Of a stretch of 64,000 nt of DNA, positions 1 through 10,868 are shown in pieces. Numbering within the stretch: the stretch's first letter is position 1; every line of letters starts with the position of its first letter. This DNA is from Lentinus brumalis (lineage: Eukaryota > Basidiomycota > Agaricomycetes > Polyporales > Polyporaceae). The position numbers and the translations under genes are program-made. The DNA lies in the NCBI GenBank assembly GCA_001792895.1, contig MARA01000035.1, positions 1 through 64,000 on the forward strand, in the 5' to 3' direction. The notes below the pieces were generated by a model. It had not been told where the DNA came from and ran no database searches. It saw only the letters and a program-made list of their open reading frames with translations.

Positions 1-1266
1 GTAGAACGGAAGAACCGGGCTACCGGATGGGGCTTATTAGACAGCTAGCGTGGGAGGCATAGGTGGTCGATCGCTCTCATGCCCTGTCTCAGTGCCCGCT
101 CTCGCACAACATCAGCTGCTCCATCATCTTCCCGCATTCGCATACCATCGATCACGACTCTCGCACACTGCCCTCTGCCGCTGTCTACTGCCTGCTCTGG
201 TCCCCCTCCTTTCGGTTACTCGTTCTGTTGACTGGATCTCCTCTTTGCGTTACTAGTCATGCGGTCTTCTGTCAATTAGTCGTGTATTAAGTTTGTTGTG
301 TACCGTAGTTAATTCTCAATGACAATCAGTCTCGCTATTCCTCGTGTGTGGTGTGCAATCCAGTAATTCAGGCAGCACACCTTACTTCTTTTGGCCATCT
401 CTGTAGGTCTCTATTGCGCTTCATTGCACAATAGAGCAAATAGGGGATGCAATATTGTGCAATATAAAGGGTAGGTGGCAATGGCGCAATGGACGCTATA
501 TTGCCTACAGAGCGCAATAGAGCGGACACCGGTCTTCCTGATGTCCGTGGACGACGGGCGGGTGTCTGCTGGACGTGGAGGTGCGTAGTGGTGATGAGAC
601 GAGACAGCGGGTGCGGCGGTACGAGTGCAGTGCCGGGGCGCGCTGCCCATCAACAGGCACCCGGAATACTCGGAGGACATTGATCATTGGCGGGTTGCGG
701 TGTGCACGGGCGAAGGGAGTCAGACCACCGAGTCAAGATGGGGCAACGTAATCCCTACTACACCCTGCGACGTATAGCACACCGACGTCTTGGAGACAGT
801 AGCGGTAGTAGGCTGCCACTTGTCGTCGTAGGGAGACTAATCGTCTTCCATGCATCCATCGACCGGAGTGTACAGCTCGTACTTGCTGAGCTGTATGCAT
901 CGTGCGCCGGATGCGCAGACTCGTGAGTGGGAGTCGTGGCCTGTACATGTTGATGTCAGTGCAAGTTTATGATGCTGATCAGACCGAACCCCTCGGACGG
1001 ACGAGAGGTCGCCGGTTACCGCCGTGATGAGCACGATGTTCTGCATAGCCTCATGAGTCCGGGACATAGCACCAGTGACGGCGGACCATTCAGAAGGCCA
1101 ATGAGGGCGAGCTGCCTAAAGCGCACTGTTATTGTGACCTTGGAGCACAGCCGGCAGTGTACCTCCAAATGAAGTACAGAACATGTATACGGTGTTCAGC
1201 CTCGAAGTACATTCACAACTCTTGTGAAAACATCCCATGCATTAGTGAGATCAATAGGAGGGCTGC
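1..1266. other. Stretch without a recognised gene (left edge)
   Basis: No reading frame here resembles a known protein and no intron-linked exon series could be built. The only clear structure is the inverted-repeat element at 401-522. The right end lies downstream of the minus-strand integrase-core gene and would hold its 3' untranslated region. Confidence 0.5.
401..522. repeat. Inverted, iteron-like repeat element of about 120 bp
   Basis: CTCTATTGCGC at 409-419 is matched by its exact reverse complement GCGCAATAGAG at 512-522. CTGTAGG at 401-407 is matched by CCTACAG at 504-510. Relative to the arm, the second motif lies on opposite sides at the two ends, as if both ends came from a tandem unit of about 19 bp cut at different phases. 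The interior is AT-rich and holds smaller inverted copies (GCAATATA at 461-468 versus TATATTGC at 497-504). It may be a small non-autonomous element or a protein-binding array. No target-site duplication was identified. Confidence 0.45.
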
Positions 1267-2842
1267 CTATCTCGCAGTAGGCATTGTCTGCCATGGCCTG
1301 GAACTCTTCCGAGACAAAGGCATACGCAGCCCGACGTCCGTCAACCCACCAATCGAGTCCCGAAGCTGACTGACAAGCTCGGGCCGGACTTTGATAGAGC
1401 AGTTTCGGGCTGTAGCGGAGACCGACTCGGGTGCCTCCCAGATTTGCCGAGGAGACGTACCAGATGGAAGCATCTTGTCCTTCTGGGGGCGGAGATAGTG
1501 GTTGTTCCAGTACTCGCGGAACATGTCAAGGCGGTCCTGGAGGAGTCGAGGCCACAGCCAGTTAAACATGTCTCTGTTATGTTCAGTCTAGTCAACCATA
1601 CTACTTATGAGCGGCGAGCTGTGATCGGAAATGGTACATACACGTGCAGGGGATCCTCAGAATTGAAGACCTGGGCAGCTCCGGTGAGGATAACCTCGCG
1701 GATGTTGTGGCCCTCGCCTTTCCGTAACCACAGCCAGAAGGATTCAGCAGGGATGTTGTGGACGCTACGAACGGCAAGAGTTGCCGGCCAATCTGCCTCA
1801 TTGAACTCCGGAGCTGCGTCGTGTCTGCAACGTTGCGAAATGAGGGACAGCAGCTGGCAGTACAAAGCGGTGCAGCCCACCTCAGAATCTCCTGAAAATT
1901 CTTCATGATACCGATCTCGGACCCGTGGTCACTGACCAACGTAAGAGGTACACCTGTGAATGTCCTCTTGTCAGTGGCGATTGATGCTAGTATAAGTGAT
2001 TACACTGACAACCATGCTCCTCGACCACATCAAGATATAGATGACCGCAAGTCTCCGCAAGGCGCACGTTCGGGACAGTGATCAAGAGGACAATGACGGA
2101 AGTGTACTGGTCTCGCCAACCGTATATAGGGAGTGTCACCTCGCCGATGCGAAGCGCAAACTTTGACAGCTTTTCATGACCGTCTACGTGGTGTTGATGC
2201 CACGGACCGAGACAGTTAAGCGGGGTGCGAGTCACGGTAACAGCCTTGTACCCTGGCTGACGAGCATCGAACTCGTGTCCGAAGTGGTCGTGGAGTATCT
2301 GCCGCAGTTCGTTCCTGCGAGATGATAGCTTGGGAGACAGCTCAAAGGAAATACAAGCAAGGACTGACTCACCGTGGCACAAGGTGGTCCATATTTGCCA
2401 AACGTTGACGAACCTGGCCCACTCCCCATCGTCCCTGTGTATCGTTCGCTTTGATATCGAGAACTGCCTGGATGGTTGCTTGCTTGTTGTCCTTGGTCCT
2501 GGTACGGATTGAAGGTATCTTGAGCTTCTTGCGGAGCTCGTATAGTCTCGTCTTCCTGATAGATACCTGTCACACCGGTGCAGGAGACTTTGCTTGCAAA
2601 ATTCCGTACTCACCCGATCTCAAGTCCGTAACTCTTCAGTCGCGCAATCTGCTCCTCCGTAGACAAGCCTGCACCGTCCTTTTCCTCGAAAATTGCATGA
2701 ACATGGCACGTAATTCATCATCCGGCGGATCTGTGTGAAGTCAGCGTCACGGTAAGTGCGACATTGAACGACCTTTCCGGAGAGCTTCAGGCTCACAACT
2801 CTTTGGCCCCCATTGGTTGTGGCCCGCTGGATTGTTCGACAT
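1267..2842 (-). CDS. Integrase-core (DDE) domain protein, apparently frameshifted
   Basis: This is a transposon-derived integrase-core protein of the type common in Agaricomycetes. The start is the ATG at 2842 (MSNNPAGHNQWGPKSC). After a short first intron the frame reads DPPDDELRAMFMQF, then a helix-turn-helix-like part (EEQIARLKSYGLEIG), a linker (TRLYELRKKLKIPSI), and the RNase-H-like core. The core shows WHQHHVDGHEKLSKFALRIG, GWRDQYTSVIVLL (first acidic residue), LVSDHGSE (second) and VHNIPAESFWLW (third), then a C-terminal WLWPRLLQDRLDMFREYWNN. About five introns are needed. The frame changes by one base at the A4 run 2689-2692 (T4 on the coding strand), and the splice pattern just after SDHGSE (about 1880-1930) is unclear. 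It is either a recently broken copy or a gene with an assembly error. No terminal inverted repeats were found beside it, so domestication or an old insertion is possible. Confidence 0.72.
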
Positions 2843-3701
2843 GGATGGAGCTGTATAAGCAGAAGAAAAGGCCCGCCTTCGGGCTCCCAGCCTATATTGC
2901 CTTGCCTTGCGGACAATGCATGGTAGGAGTGTGGAGGTACTTATGTACGAGCTTGCGCCGAGGCGACGATTCCGGAAGCCAGCTGATAAGATTAGATTAG
3001 CATACGGCCTCTCGGGATTCCTAGATCTACTACATCGAATTTGCATAATGAAGGAGCCTGTTGATCTAGAACCACAGGCTCATTGAAGTATTGAAGAACC
3101 GGAGCGGAAGTGGTTCAGGTATATGTCTGTGAGTTGAAGAATCGAACGGCAGCTTCGGGGAATGTGGCGCCTAATGGTCGCGCGCGCAAAATTCATCCCC
3201 GAACTCCAGGCCAACCGTACTCCTGAGCCCTGAGCCCTGAGATCCGATACATATCGATAGCATGAACGAAAAGCTTGAGCTTGAAGGGTCAAGTAGTACT
3301 TGCCGCTGCACCCGGTCGTATACCAGGATATTCGCATTCGTCACTGGCCAAGACCCACGTTTTCACTTGAAGATAAGTATGAGTAAGTTGTAGGTGACCT
3401 CTATTGAGTGAGACGCGGAGGGAACGATATACAATGGTGACGGTCATAAGCAAGCCAAGCAAGGAGAACAGGTATACACTCGACAACAGGGATAAGTAGG
3501 AGATAGGTCCGCAATGGATACATAGACGGTAGCACGACGACCAGTGGGATGAGAAACCCGCACTACCTGTTTATAAGTACAACAACCGGGAGCGAGGGCG
3601 AAAGTGAGTGATTAGCTGCCAGAAAGACGAAATTTACGATATCACTCCAAGCGACGACCGACGACTGACTGTCACAGTACAGTTGAGTCAACATCCACAA
3701 T
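2843..3701. other. Intergenic region upstream of the integrase gene
   Basis: This holds the presumed promoter of the integrase-core gene and the 3' flank of the epsin gene. A short direct repeat (GAGCCCT, twice) lies near 3225-3240. No gene is seen. Confidence 0.5.
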
Positions 3702-6071
3702 TCACAAGTCGATCAGGTTCGCTTCCTGAGGCGACGGCGACTGCGACTGCGAAGGCGGCTGCAGGAACGGATTGTGGCTCGTCTCCGCGCGTGAGCCCGG
3801 GTTCAAAGCACCCGTCTTCTGCGCGGCCAGCCTCCCAAACTGCGTCTGTCCGAACCTATGTACATCACTGATCAGCACCCCTCGCACGAAAGAAGAAATT
3901 GGCGACACGAGACGCACCTGAGCGGCCCGACGTTGCCAAACGTGTCCACCCCGTCGCCCGTGTAGTTCGCGAAGAGCGCTGCAAGCCGCTCGTCCTGGCG
4001 CTCCCGGCCGCGGCGCTGCGGCTCCGACCCAGTCGTGAACGGGCGCAGGAACGAGTCCGAGCTGCTGTCTCTCCGATCGAGCTCGCTGCTCGCCCGCGGG
4101 GGCTCGCGCCCTTCATACGTGCCGGGGAGGTTGAACTGGACCGGCCCCTCAGACACGGGGCGTGCGGGCAGTGTGGGCGAGGACGGCGTGCCCGTGGCCA
4201 CGGGAGAGTGCGGGAGGAAGGGGTTGTTCGAGCCGAAGGAGGTGACTTGCGGCACGAGCGGCTGCTGAGGCGGCGGGGAGAACGTCTGTTGCGCCTGTAG
4301 TTGCTGGAGCTGTGCGTACTCGGCTTGCTGGCGCATGTACTCAGCCTGCGAGAGAGCGTTAGCGCATGCAAGACAATCGCAGGAAGATGCAAGACGTACC
4401 TGCATTGCTTCCTGCTCTGCTGCTGGTAGGTAGGGGTTGAACGAGGTGTACTGAGGCTGGATGGACGTGAACTGCGGTAGGATGGATGTGAACTGAGGTT
4501 GGAAGGACGTGAACTGGGGTGCGATGGACGTGAATTGAGGTTGGATGGTGAACTGAGGTTCGAGCCCTGTCGCGTATTGCAGCGGCAGCGTGGCATCAAT
4601 GAGGGCCTGCGTCGGCTGAGTCGCTGGTGGAGGCCTGTCGCGCGGAGGTTAGCCCACGACCGCATCAAGACCACAAGACACTCACATCTGGTTGCTGTCG
4701 TCGAACAGAGCAGCAGCGTTCGCCTCCTCGACCAACCTCCGCCGCCGCTCCTCGTCCTCCTGACTCAGCCTGATCGCCCGCTCCAAGTCCTCATCCTCCG
4801 CAGTCTTCTTCAGCACGGCCGCGCTCTTCTTGCTCTCCTCGATCGCCCGCCGCAAGTCCTCGTCTTCCTCACCTGCGACTTTGTCCAGCCCATTCGGCAG
4901 CGGTCTCCGCCGAGGCCGCTCATCATCGGAATCGGTGTCGTTCGAGTTGCGCGAACGGCCCATCATGCGGTCCCGCATGTTCGCGCGGGTGCGGCGCTCG
5001 CGGTAGAGGCGCTGCTTGTCCACGAGGAGGTTGGTGATGTCTGCGGCCTTGCGGCGGACGTTTGCGCCCTCGTCGCGGCCATCCTCATCGATGTACTGAA
5101 ACTCGCGGAGGGTCTTGATCTCGTACAGGTTCTCTTCGCAGTAGCGGATGACATTCTCGGAGCCGGAGTGCAGCAGATAGTCGAGCACGACGAGAGCCTG
5201 CGGGACGAGATGCGCGAGTGAGCATGAGTTTTAATCACGCGTGGTGGTATGAGAATGAAGCCTTGAAAGCAGCGCTGCCATCCACTCGCTCCTCCAGTCA
5301 TGACTGTCGAGCGAAGAGACCCTCACGCCCAATGCTCGATGTCTGTCATGTCCCATGACTGACTTATTATCTTGGTCAACTCTCACCAATCAGCGATAAC
5401 AATCGAGATAGCAGATAGTGATCATGGCATTCTTCGGGAAAGTCACTGTCACCAAGCGTGTTCCCTTTCGCTGCGTTCGTAGACGGTGCTCTAACTGTCT
5501 CGACTATCTTGACCACGAGTCGCTGAAAACCTACAATCCGCCTCATGCCGAGGCCTTCGTGTCTGCACTATACAAAACGCACGACACGAAGGCCCCGAAT
5601 ACTTCTGCTTTCGCACATGCACGCACACACGCAATCTCAACCCCCCTCTGCATGAACATACAATTTCGCGACGATGATTGAATGCGAGGCGGTGGGGCAT
5701 ATGATTAAGGGTGTCATTGATGCGGATAGAGGTGGAGGACGAACGACGATGTCGAGGAGGGATACGCCGCAAACACGCACCTTGAAGACGTGTCTCCAAT
5801 TCTTTCCCTTATCGTTTAGCCTCTTGTCTATGACCTCCATGATCTCAACGAAATCGTTCCTACACCGATCATGTCAGATGCGGAAGGGGTGTTGAGACTC
5901 GTGGCAAACTCACTGGTTGAACGTCATCTGCGCGAGCTCGTACATCTCCTTCCCGGATGGTGGCCATGGGTCGTTGCATGTCGCGTTGCGGACCTTGATC
6001 TGGGTATGCGAGTAGCCCTTGCTGTAGTTCTTGGTTGCGCGCAGTGCGCTCTTACCCAAAGTCTGAAGCAT
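3702..6071 (-). CDS. ent1: Epsin (ENTH-domain clathrin adaptor)
   Basis: This endocytic adaptor would bind PI(4,5)P2 at the plasma membrane and couple ubiquitinated cargo to clathrin. The start at 6071 gives MLQTLGKSALRATKNYSKGY, a typical epsin N-terminus in frame with the ENTH fold. Exon 1 is 5914-6071, exon 2 is 5781-5859 (MEVIDKRLNDKGKNWRHVFK) and exon 3 starts at 5197 (DYLLHSGSENVIRYC). The ENTH domain covers about residues 1-145. Two ubiquitin-interacting motifs follow (EDLRRAIEESKKSA and EDLERAIRLSQEDE). Then come a Gln-rich stretch with repeated PQFTS units (about 4440-4600), NPF motifs that bind EH domains (SNNPF, HNPF) and a C-terminal clathrin box (NLIDL, stop at 3702). It is about 520 residues, normal for fungal epsins. 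The intron 5198-5780 is 583 nt, very long for this genome. Confidence 0.93.
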
Positions 6072-6959
6072 GGGTATCGAAGGTTACAAACGTGAGTGTC
6101 GACGGGCAGAACATGCCTCCTCACAAATGGACAAGCTCTCGAAACCTGCAGAAACAGTCGGATTCCAGACATACTTACGTCATCGATACACTGCCACTGC
6201 CGCGCAGCCGGCACCGGCAATTGTCTCCCTTACCTCTCTTACCGTAACTTCCTTACCGCGTCTGTCCAATGCTCATAAGTATCCCGGTTAACCACACACA
6301 CGATCTCGCCGTATACTTTTCGTCTCTTTGATGTGTCATGTGTATCAGCTAGCCGACTCTGATGTATGACGACCAGAGACGACTAAGTGAGTAAGTACTC
6401 ACTCCTGCTCGTCCTCTAATTCACACAGGTGGTACGGCCCGCGTAAAGGACCTCAAGCCTTTGTGACCACTGGATGCTGGCGCACGTACGTGTCGTCTCC
6501 GGTATTCGGATCGGAAGGCGCTGATCAAGTAAGTACTAGCTGATCCAGACCTTCCTGCCATAGACACCAAGTTGGGTGTAGCAAGCTGACAAGATTCAAT
6601 ATCCTCTAGAGCACTGCGTGAGCGTTGCTCCGCTCGCACGGGGATAGAGGAGAAGCAGAAGCGCTCTAAGTACTTACTCGAGCAACTCCACAAAGTCCTG
6701 CATCGCTGTCTGCACAGTCAAGCTCAAGCTCTGACGCATGTCGACAGATAACGCCGCCCATCATACCGATCGCAGTGACAGCGCCTTGCAAAGATCGGTG
6801 ACATTGGGCGCATATATGGTGGATCGTCGTCCTCCCCTCGGCAGTAGCACGGCGCACCGTACGCCACATCAAGCGTCGCCGCCTTGCATATAAGCCCTTA
6901 CTAGTTAGCGCGACACGTACTCGGGCCAATTCATCATCACCCTTCTCTATCCTTCGATA
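6072..6959. other. Divergent intergenic region, epsin and DUF6533 genes
   Basis: This 0.9 kb region separates two divergently transcribed genes and should contain both promoters. Three copies of GTAAGTAC or its complement lie at 6391, 6529 and 6670. No convincing gene is present. Confidence 0.55.
6889..6894 (+). promoter_or_regulatory. Possible TATA element of the DUF6533 gene
   Basis: TATAAG lies about 70 bp upstream of the ATG at 6960 on the same strand. Position and sequence fit a core promoter, but no transcript start is known. Confidence 0.35.
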
Positions 6960-8716
6960 ATGTCTGCGACCGAACCGGCCCTCGCCGCCCTTGTGGCAGA
7001 TTTCGAGAGTCTGTGAGTACAGTTCCGTTCTTGCGCAAGTTGCGATCTCTCTGATAACTATGTATGTTCAGCGCGGTCGGGAACGAGTGCGAGATAGCGG
7101 CGCTGGGTGCGGGAACCTTGTTCTCGGCATGTTCTGTCCTCGCTAACGAGCTCTCTGGGCCAGCATTCGTGGTGTTTGACTACCTCATCACCTTCGGGCA
7201 AGAAGTGAACCTCTTCTGGAATCGGAGGTTCACCGGAGCTACCCTCCTATTCTTTGTCAACCGATACGTCGTATTGTTGCTCTACACTATGAACATCAGC
7301 GGGTCCGCTCCGTTATCCGCTTCCGAGAAGGTAAGTCGTTCTGAGAGTATGAATGGCGGCGTTCGTTAACCAAGCACGCTACCACAGGGGTATGGACTCT
7401 ACGTGAATCATCATCGGCGCATACTGAAGATGAATAATCTCCCGCTAGCTGCGCGCTGTACGGCCTGGCGACTTTCGCTCTCGGCGTGATTGAGTATTTC
7501 CCCTGGGCAGGTATGTGACTTTCCTGCAGGCGAAATATCAAGTCCAAACGACTCACGCACTCTCAACTTGCTGGACACAGCCTTCTCCGGTCTGCGCGCG
7601 TTCGCACTGAGCCGAAGCTGGCTACTGGGAACATTTGTGTTTCTCCTCTCGGTCGTGCCCTTTGCCGTGAACCTTGTACGTCGTGTCTTGACCTGCTACA
7701 TGAGCATGACCACTCACGCCAGTCGTCTGATTATCCGCAGGTCCCGTACCACTACGGCTCTCAAGCTGCGATCGTTCCGCCGTTCGGATGTATAGCCATC
7801 GACTCAATCAGTCCGCAGATGGGACGAAAGTGAGTTCCTGTCCGCCTGTCAGTGTGCTGTCCTGACACGGCATCGCAGCTGTGCGTATATAGCAATGGCT
7901 TAAGATCGGGTGATTGATACTCTTGCCGGTTCGCAGTGACTATCGCATCGAGGACATGCTTGATAGTCTCCGATATCCTCATGATTGCCATCACATGGCA
8001 CTCGCTCGGCAGAGGGCGACGTATGGCCACGACTACGCGGAACGGGCTCTCGCTCGCCCATGTCCTCCTCCGAGATGGTGAGTGCTCCTCTAGATTGCAC
8101 AGCCTGACCGTTCTCCTGACGTCTATGTACATAGGCACAATATACTTTGCGTCAGTACCTTTCATCCGGACTTGTTGCATCCCTCTTATAGAATACTCAC
8201 CATTTTTCCAGAGTGCTCTTCGTCTTGAACTGCGTGCACCTCATCTTCACCATGCTGTCGGTAAGCTCCCTATACCTCCCTATCCCACTTCCCAACAGTC
8301 TGTACTGATCCGGGTCCACGCCATCTAGCTCGAGCTCGTCTTCCAGAACGGCAGCTACCTCACGATCTTCACGAACCCGTGAGTGGAGGGCACACTTCTT
8401 CCCAACAAAGATGGATCCGCTGAAACCCAGTCTTAGCCTCACCGCAGTGATTGTATCGCGCTTCCTCCTCAACCTCCAAGCTGCGAACCAGCAAGCCCTA
8501 GCATTGGACTCCGACTATGACCCACAGATTGCATCCGCAACCTATGATGCAACGCATACGCTTGTGTTCGAGCGGGTCGTCGGATCGCTGGCCGAGGAGT
8601 CGGTGTCCCTGTGGGAGGCGTCTCTTGCGGATCCCGAGCATGCTCCGGACGACAAGAATATCTGCCTCACGCCCATTCCGACAGGCGGACCTGACTCAGG
8701 CGCTGACCTCAAATAG
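6960..8716 (+). CDS. DUF6533 multi-pass membrane protein
   Basis: This is a fungal membrane protein of unknown function in the DUF6533 family, typically with about seven transmembrane helices. Exon 1 gives MSATEPALAALVADFESL. The next exons carry the family signature FDYLITFGQEVNLFW followed by NRRFTGATLLFFVNRYVVLL. Later exons read CALYGLATFALGVIEYFPW, AFSGLRAFALSRSWLLGTFV, TIASRTCLIVSDILMIAITW, NCVHLIFTML and LELVFQNGSYLTIFTNP. The last exon gives LTAVIVSRFLLNLQ and a hydrophilic tail ending GGPDSGADLK at 8716. About nine short introns are needed and some boundaries are uncertain, especially near 7370-7450. Hydrophobic segments alternate with short loops. The family's GPCR-like topology is a prediction only. 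Confidence 0.85.
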
Positions 8717-9168
8717 CAATTGCGTACTGCAGTCTCGCGAAGGAAGGGTGGGACCTTGAGGTCAGGATACTTACCCTCGCGACGCATAAGATGGCGACAC
8801 AGCCACACGCGATACCGTCGGCAGATCCCGTCCAGCTCGTTGCCGCAATGCAAGTGTACTTGTTGCATCAGTCCTGACGATCGTGTCATATGTATTTGGC
8901 CTTCTTTAGTGCCCGTGTCCTGCCAGCCTTGAAATTAGTTTGTCAAGGGCGCCCGGCGCCGGGAGGTGCATCAGTCGGAGTAGAAGCACACATTGGTACA
9001 AGTACAGACGTCTTAACCAACAACGTCAAACGGCACGCTATGCACACAAGTCACCAAGCAACGACATAGCGCGAGCAGGGATGGACACGTCCTGAGGGTA
9101 CGCTGACTGATCGTACATACGGGCATGATGGACTCATGTAATAAAGCGGCCACGGGCGGAGTCCTGAG
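8717..9168. other. Convergent intergenic region
   Basis: Lies between the 3' ends of the DUF6533 gene (plus) and the F-box gene (minus). Nothing recognisable beyond presumed untranslated regions. Confidence 0.5.
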
Positions 9169-10868
9169 TCAGGTATGATTGGGAGGAAGCCGAGACACCC
9201 AGTGGTCGCGCTCCTGGCTCCGGACCCTAGCGAACAGCCGAACGAGCCGCCCGACCTGGTCCCACATGACGCTATGCAGCTCGCGCGAACGGATGTGTTC
9301 AGCGCCGTTGTCGCCATCGAGCGCGCGCGCAGCCACGATCTCGAAGGACGGGTGGGTGCAGTGGGCGGAGAGGAACGCCGCGACCTCGTCTGGGAAGCGG
9401 ATCGGGGAGTCCCCGACGTCCAGGGTGACAAGTTGCGAGTCGCGCATGCCTCCAGCCGCGTTCGACACGGGGAGCGTTGCGTTGATGGGGAGAGCGAGGT
9501 CGGTGAGGTCCTCGCAGAGGCGGAAGAGCGGCAGGAGGCCGTCCAGGGTTACCTCCGAGAGCCTGCCCGCGTTGTATGGCGGGACGAGGCGTAACGATTG
9601 TAACCTTGGGCAGGCTGCGGCCAGTGTGCGGACGAATGCGTCGTCCGGACGGAGGAAGAAGGACGTGATTTCGAGCTCGGTGAGCTCGGGGCATGAGAAG
9701 AGGGGTTCGAGGGTCGTAATGTCAAGGGTACACTCGGGATGGTCGAGAGGAGGGAGGGCGTTCAGCGAACGCATGAGGGGTATACTTGAGGTGAGAGGGA
9801 ACGAGAGGCGGATCGAGGAGAGAGCATCATGGCTGGGCGTACTCGTGAGAGCTGATAGGAACTCTCGCAACGTCGCACCTGGAGGATCATGTGCGGCGCA
9901 CAATTGGACCTCAAAGAGTTGGGTAGAAGAAATGAGGTTGACAAGGGAGGTGAGGAATGGTTCGTAGCGGATCACGCTGACGTGTAGGACAGTCAAACTA
10001 GGGAATATGGGCGTATGTACCTCGAGAAGACGTTCGTGAACTGCCGTGTTCCGCGATATGAAAAGCTTGGCCACGATGAGGTTGGGAAGGGTGGCCAAGT
10101 GCAACAGGGCATCATCGTAAAGGGGGATGGTTAAGTCGATTGTCTCCAGGTGTTGCAATTGTGATATTGCTCGTGAAGTGACCGGATCGACTGGCCCAAC
10201 TGCAGAACGACACTGCACTGATAGATGGCGAAGCTGTGGGCACTTCAGGTGCAGGGAGCGGAGGAAAGGGAAGAGCAACGAATCACTTGGTGGTTGCCCG
10301 ATGTGCAGCGTCGTTAACTTCGCCCCAAGCAGATGATACCCGTACTCGAATACGTCCGCATCCGGCTCCTCCCACACGAGCTCCTGGAGATTCGGGAGGA
10401 ACGGCGGTGCCCCAGGCCGATAGAGACACAGAGTGCAGTAGGCGTCGTCGTCGAGGTCTGGTGTCGCGCCGAACCTCCTGAAGGAAGTGACATGCCCCGC
10501 GTTCACGGTGAACCTCTCCCAATCACCAAGGTCTGGTGGCCGCGTTATTGCCTGCGCTCGTCGAGAGTCAGCGGCTGGCTGTTGCATGTACGGATTAACG
10601 CGCGTCTTACAATGGCGCTACGACTGTCGGTGGTGTCCAACACCTCCTCCACCCACACGTCCGGAGGCATGCACTTGACGAGCGGCCGAAGGCTGAAGAT
10701 CCGGCTCCAGAGGACCTTTGAAGCGATACGGTTGATCGCCCGACATGTCGCACTGAAAGCCGCTACAGTCGCTCTGCACTCCACATCGTATCCGCCCTCA
10801 TACACCTGTAGGCAGATGTTCTTAAGGATGTCCGGGCAGAGGAGGCAGCGGCGCATGCTCGAGAGCAT
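9169..10868 (-). CDS. F-box/LRR-like protein, about 546 residues
   Basis: A probable substrate receptor of an SCF ubiquitin ligase. Exon 1 (10611-10868) encodes a degenerate F-box, CLLCPDILKNICLQVYEGG followed by CRAINRIASKVLWSRIF. A 59-nt intron with a GTAAGA donor, a CTGAC branch site and a GCAG acceptor joins ATT to GCA in phase (SAI/AITRPPDLG). Exon 2 (9169-10551) is one long frame with irregular leucine-rich repeats, for example LRSLHLKCPQLRHLSVQC, LQHLETIDLTIPLYDDALL and CPRLQSLRLVPPYN. The start ATG at 10868 is the first in frame before the F-box. Such proteins are highly expanded in Agaricomycetes and their substrates are unknown. Confidence 0.88.

Noticed and set aside
6096..6220. 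Alternative epsin start at 6220 (MPVPAARQWQCIDD) using an extra intron
   Set aside because: The ATG at 6071 directly gives MLQTLGKSALRATKNY, the usual epsin start, without needing another exon.
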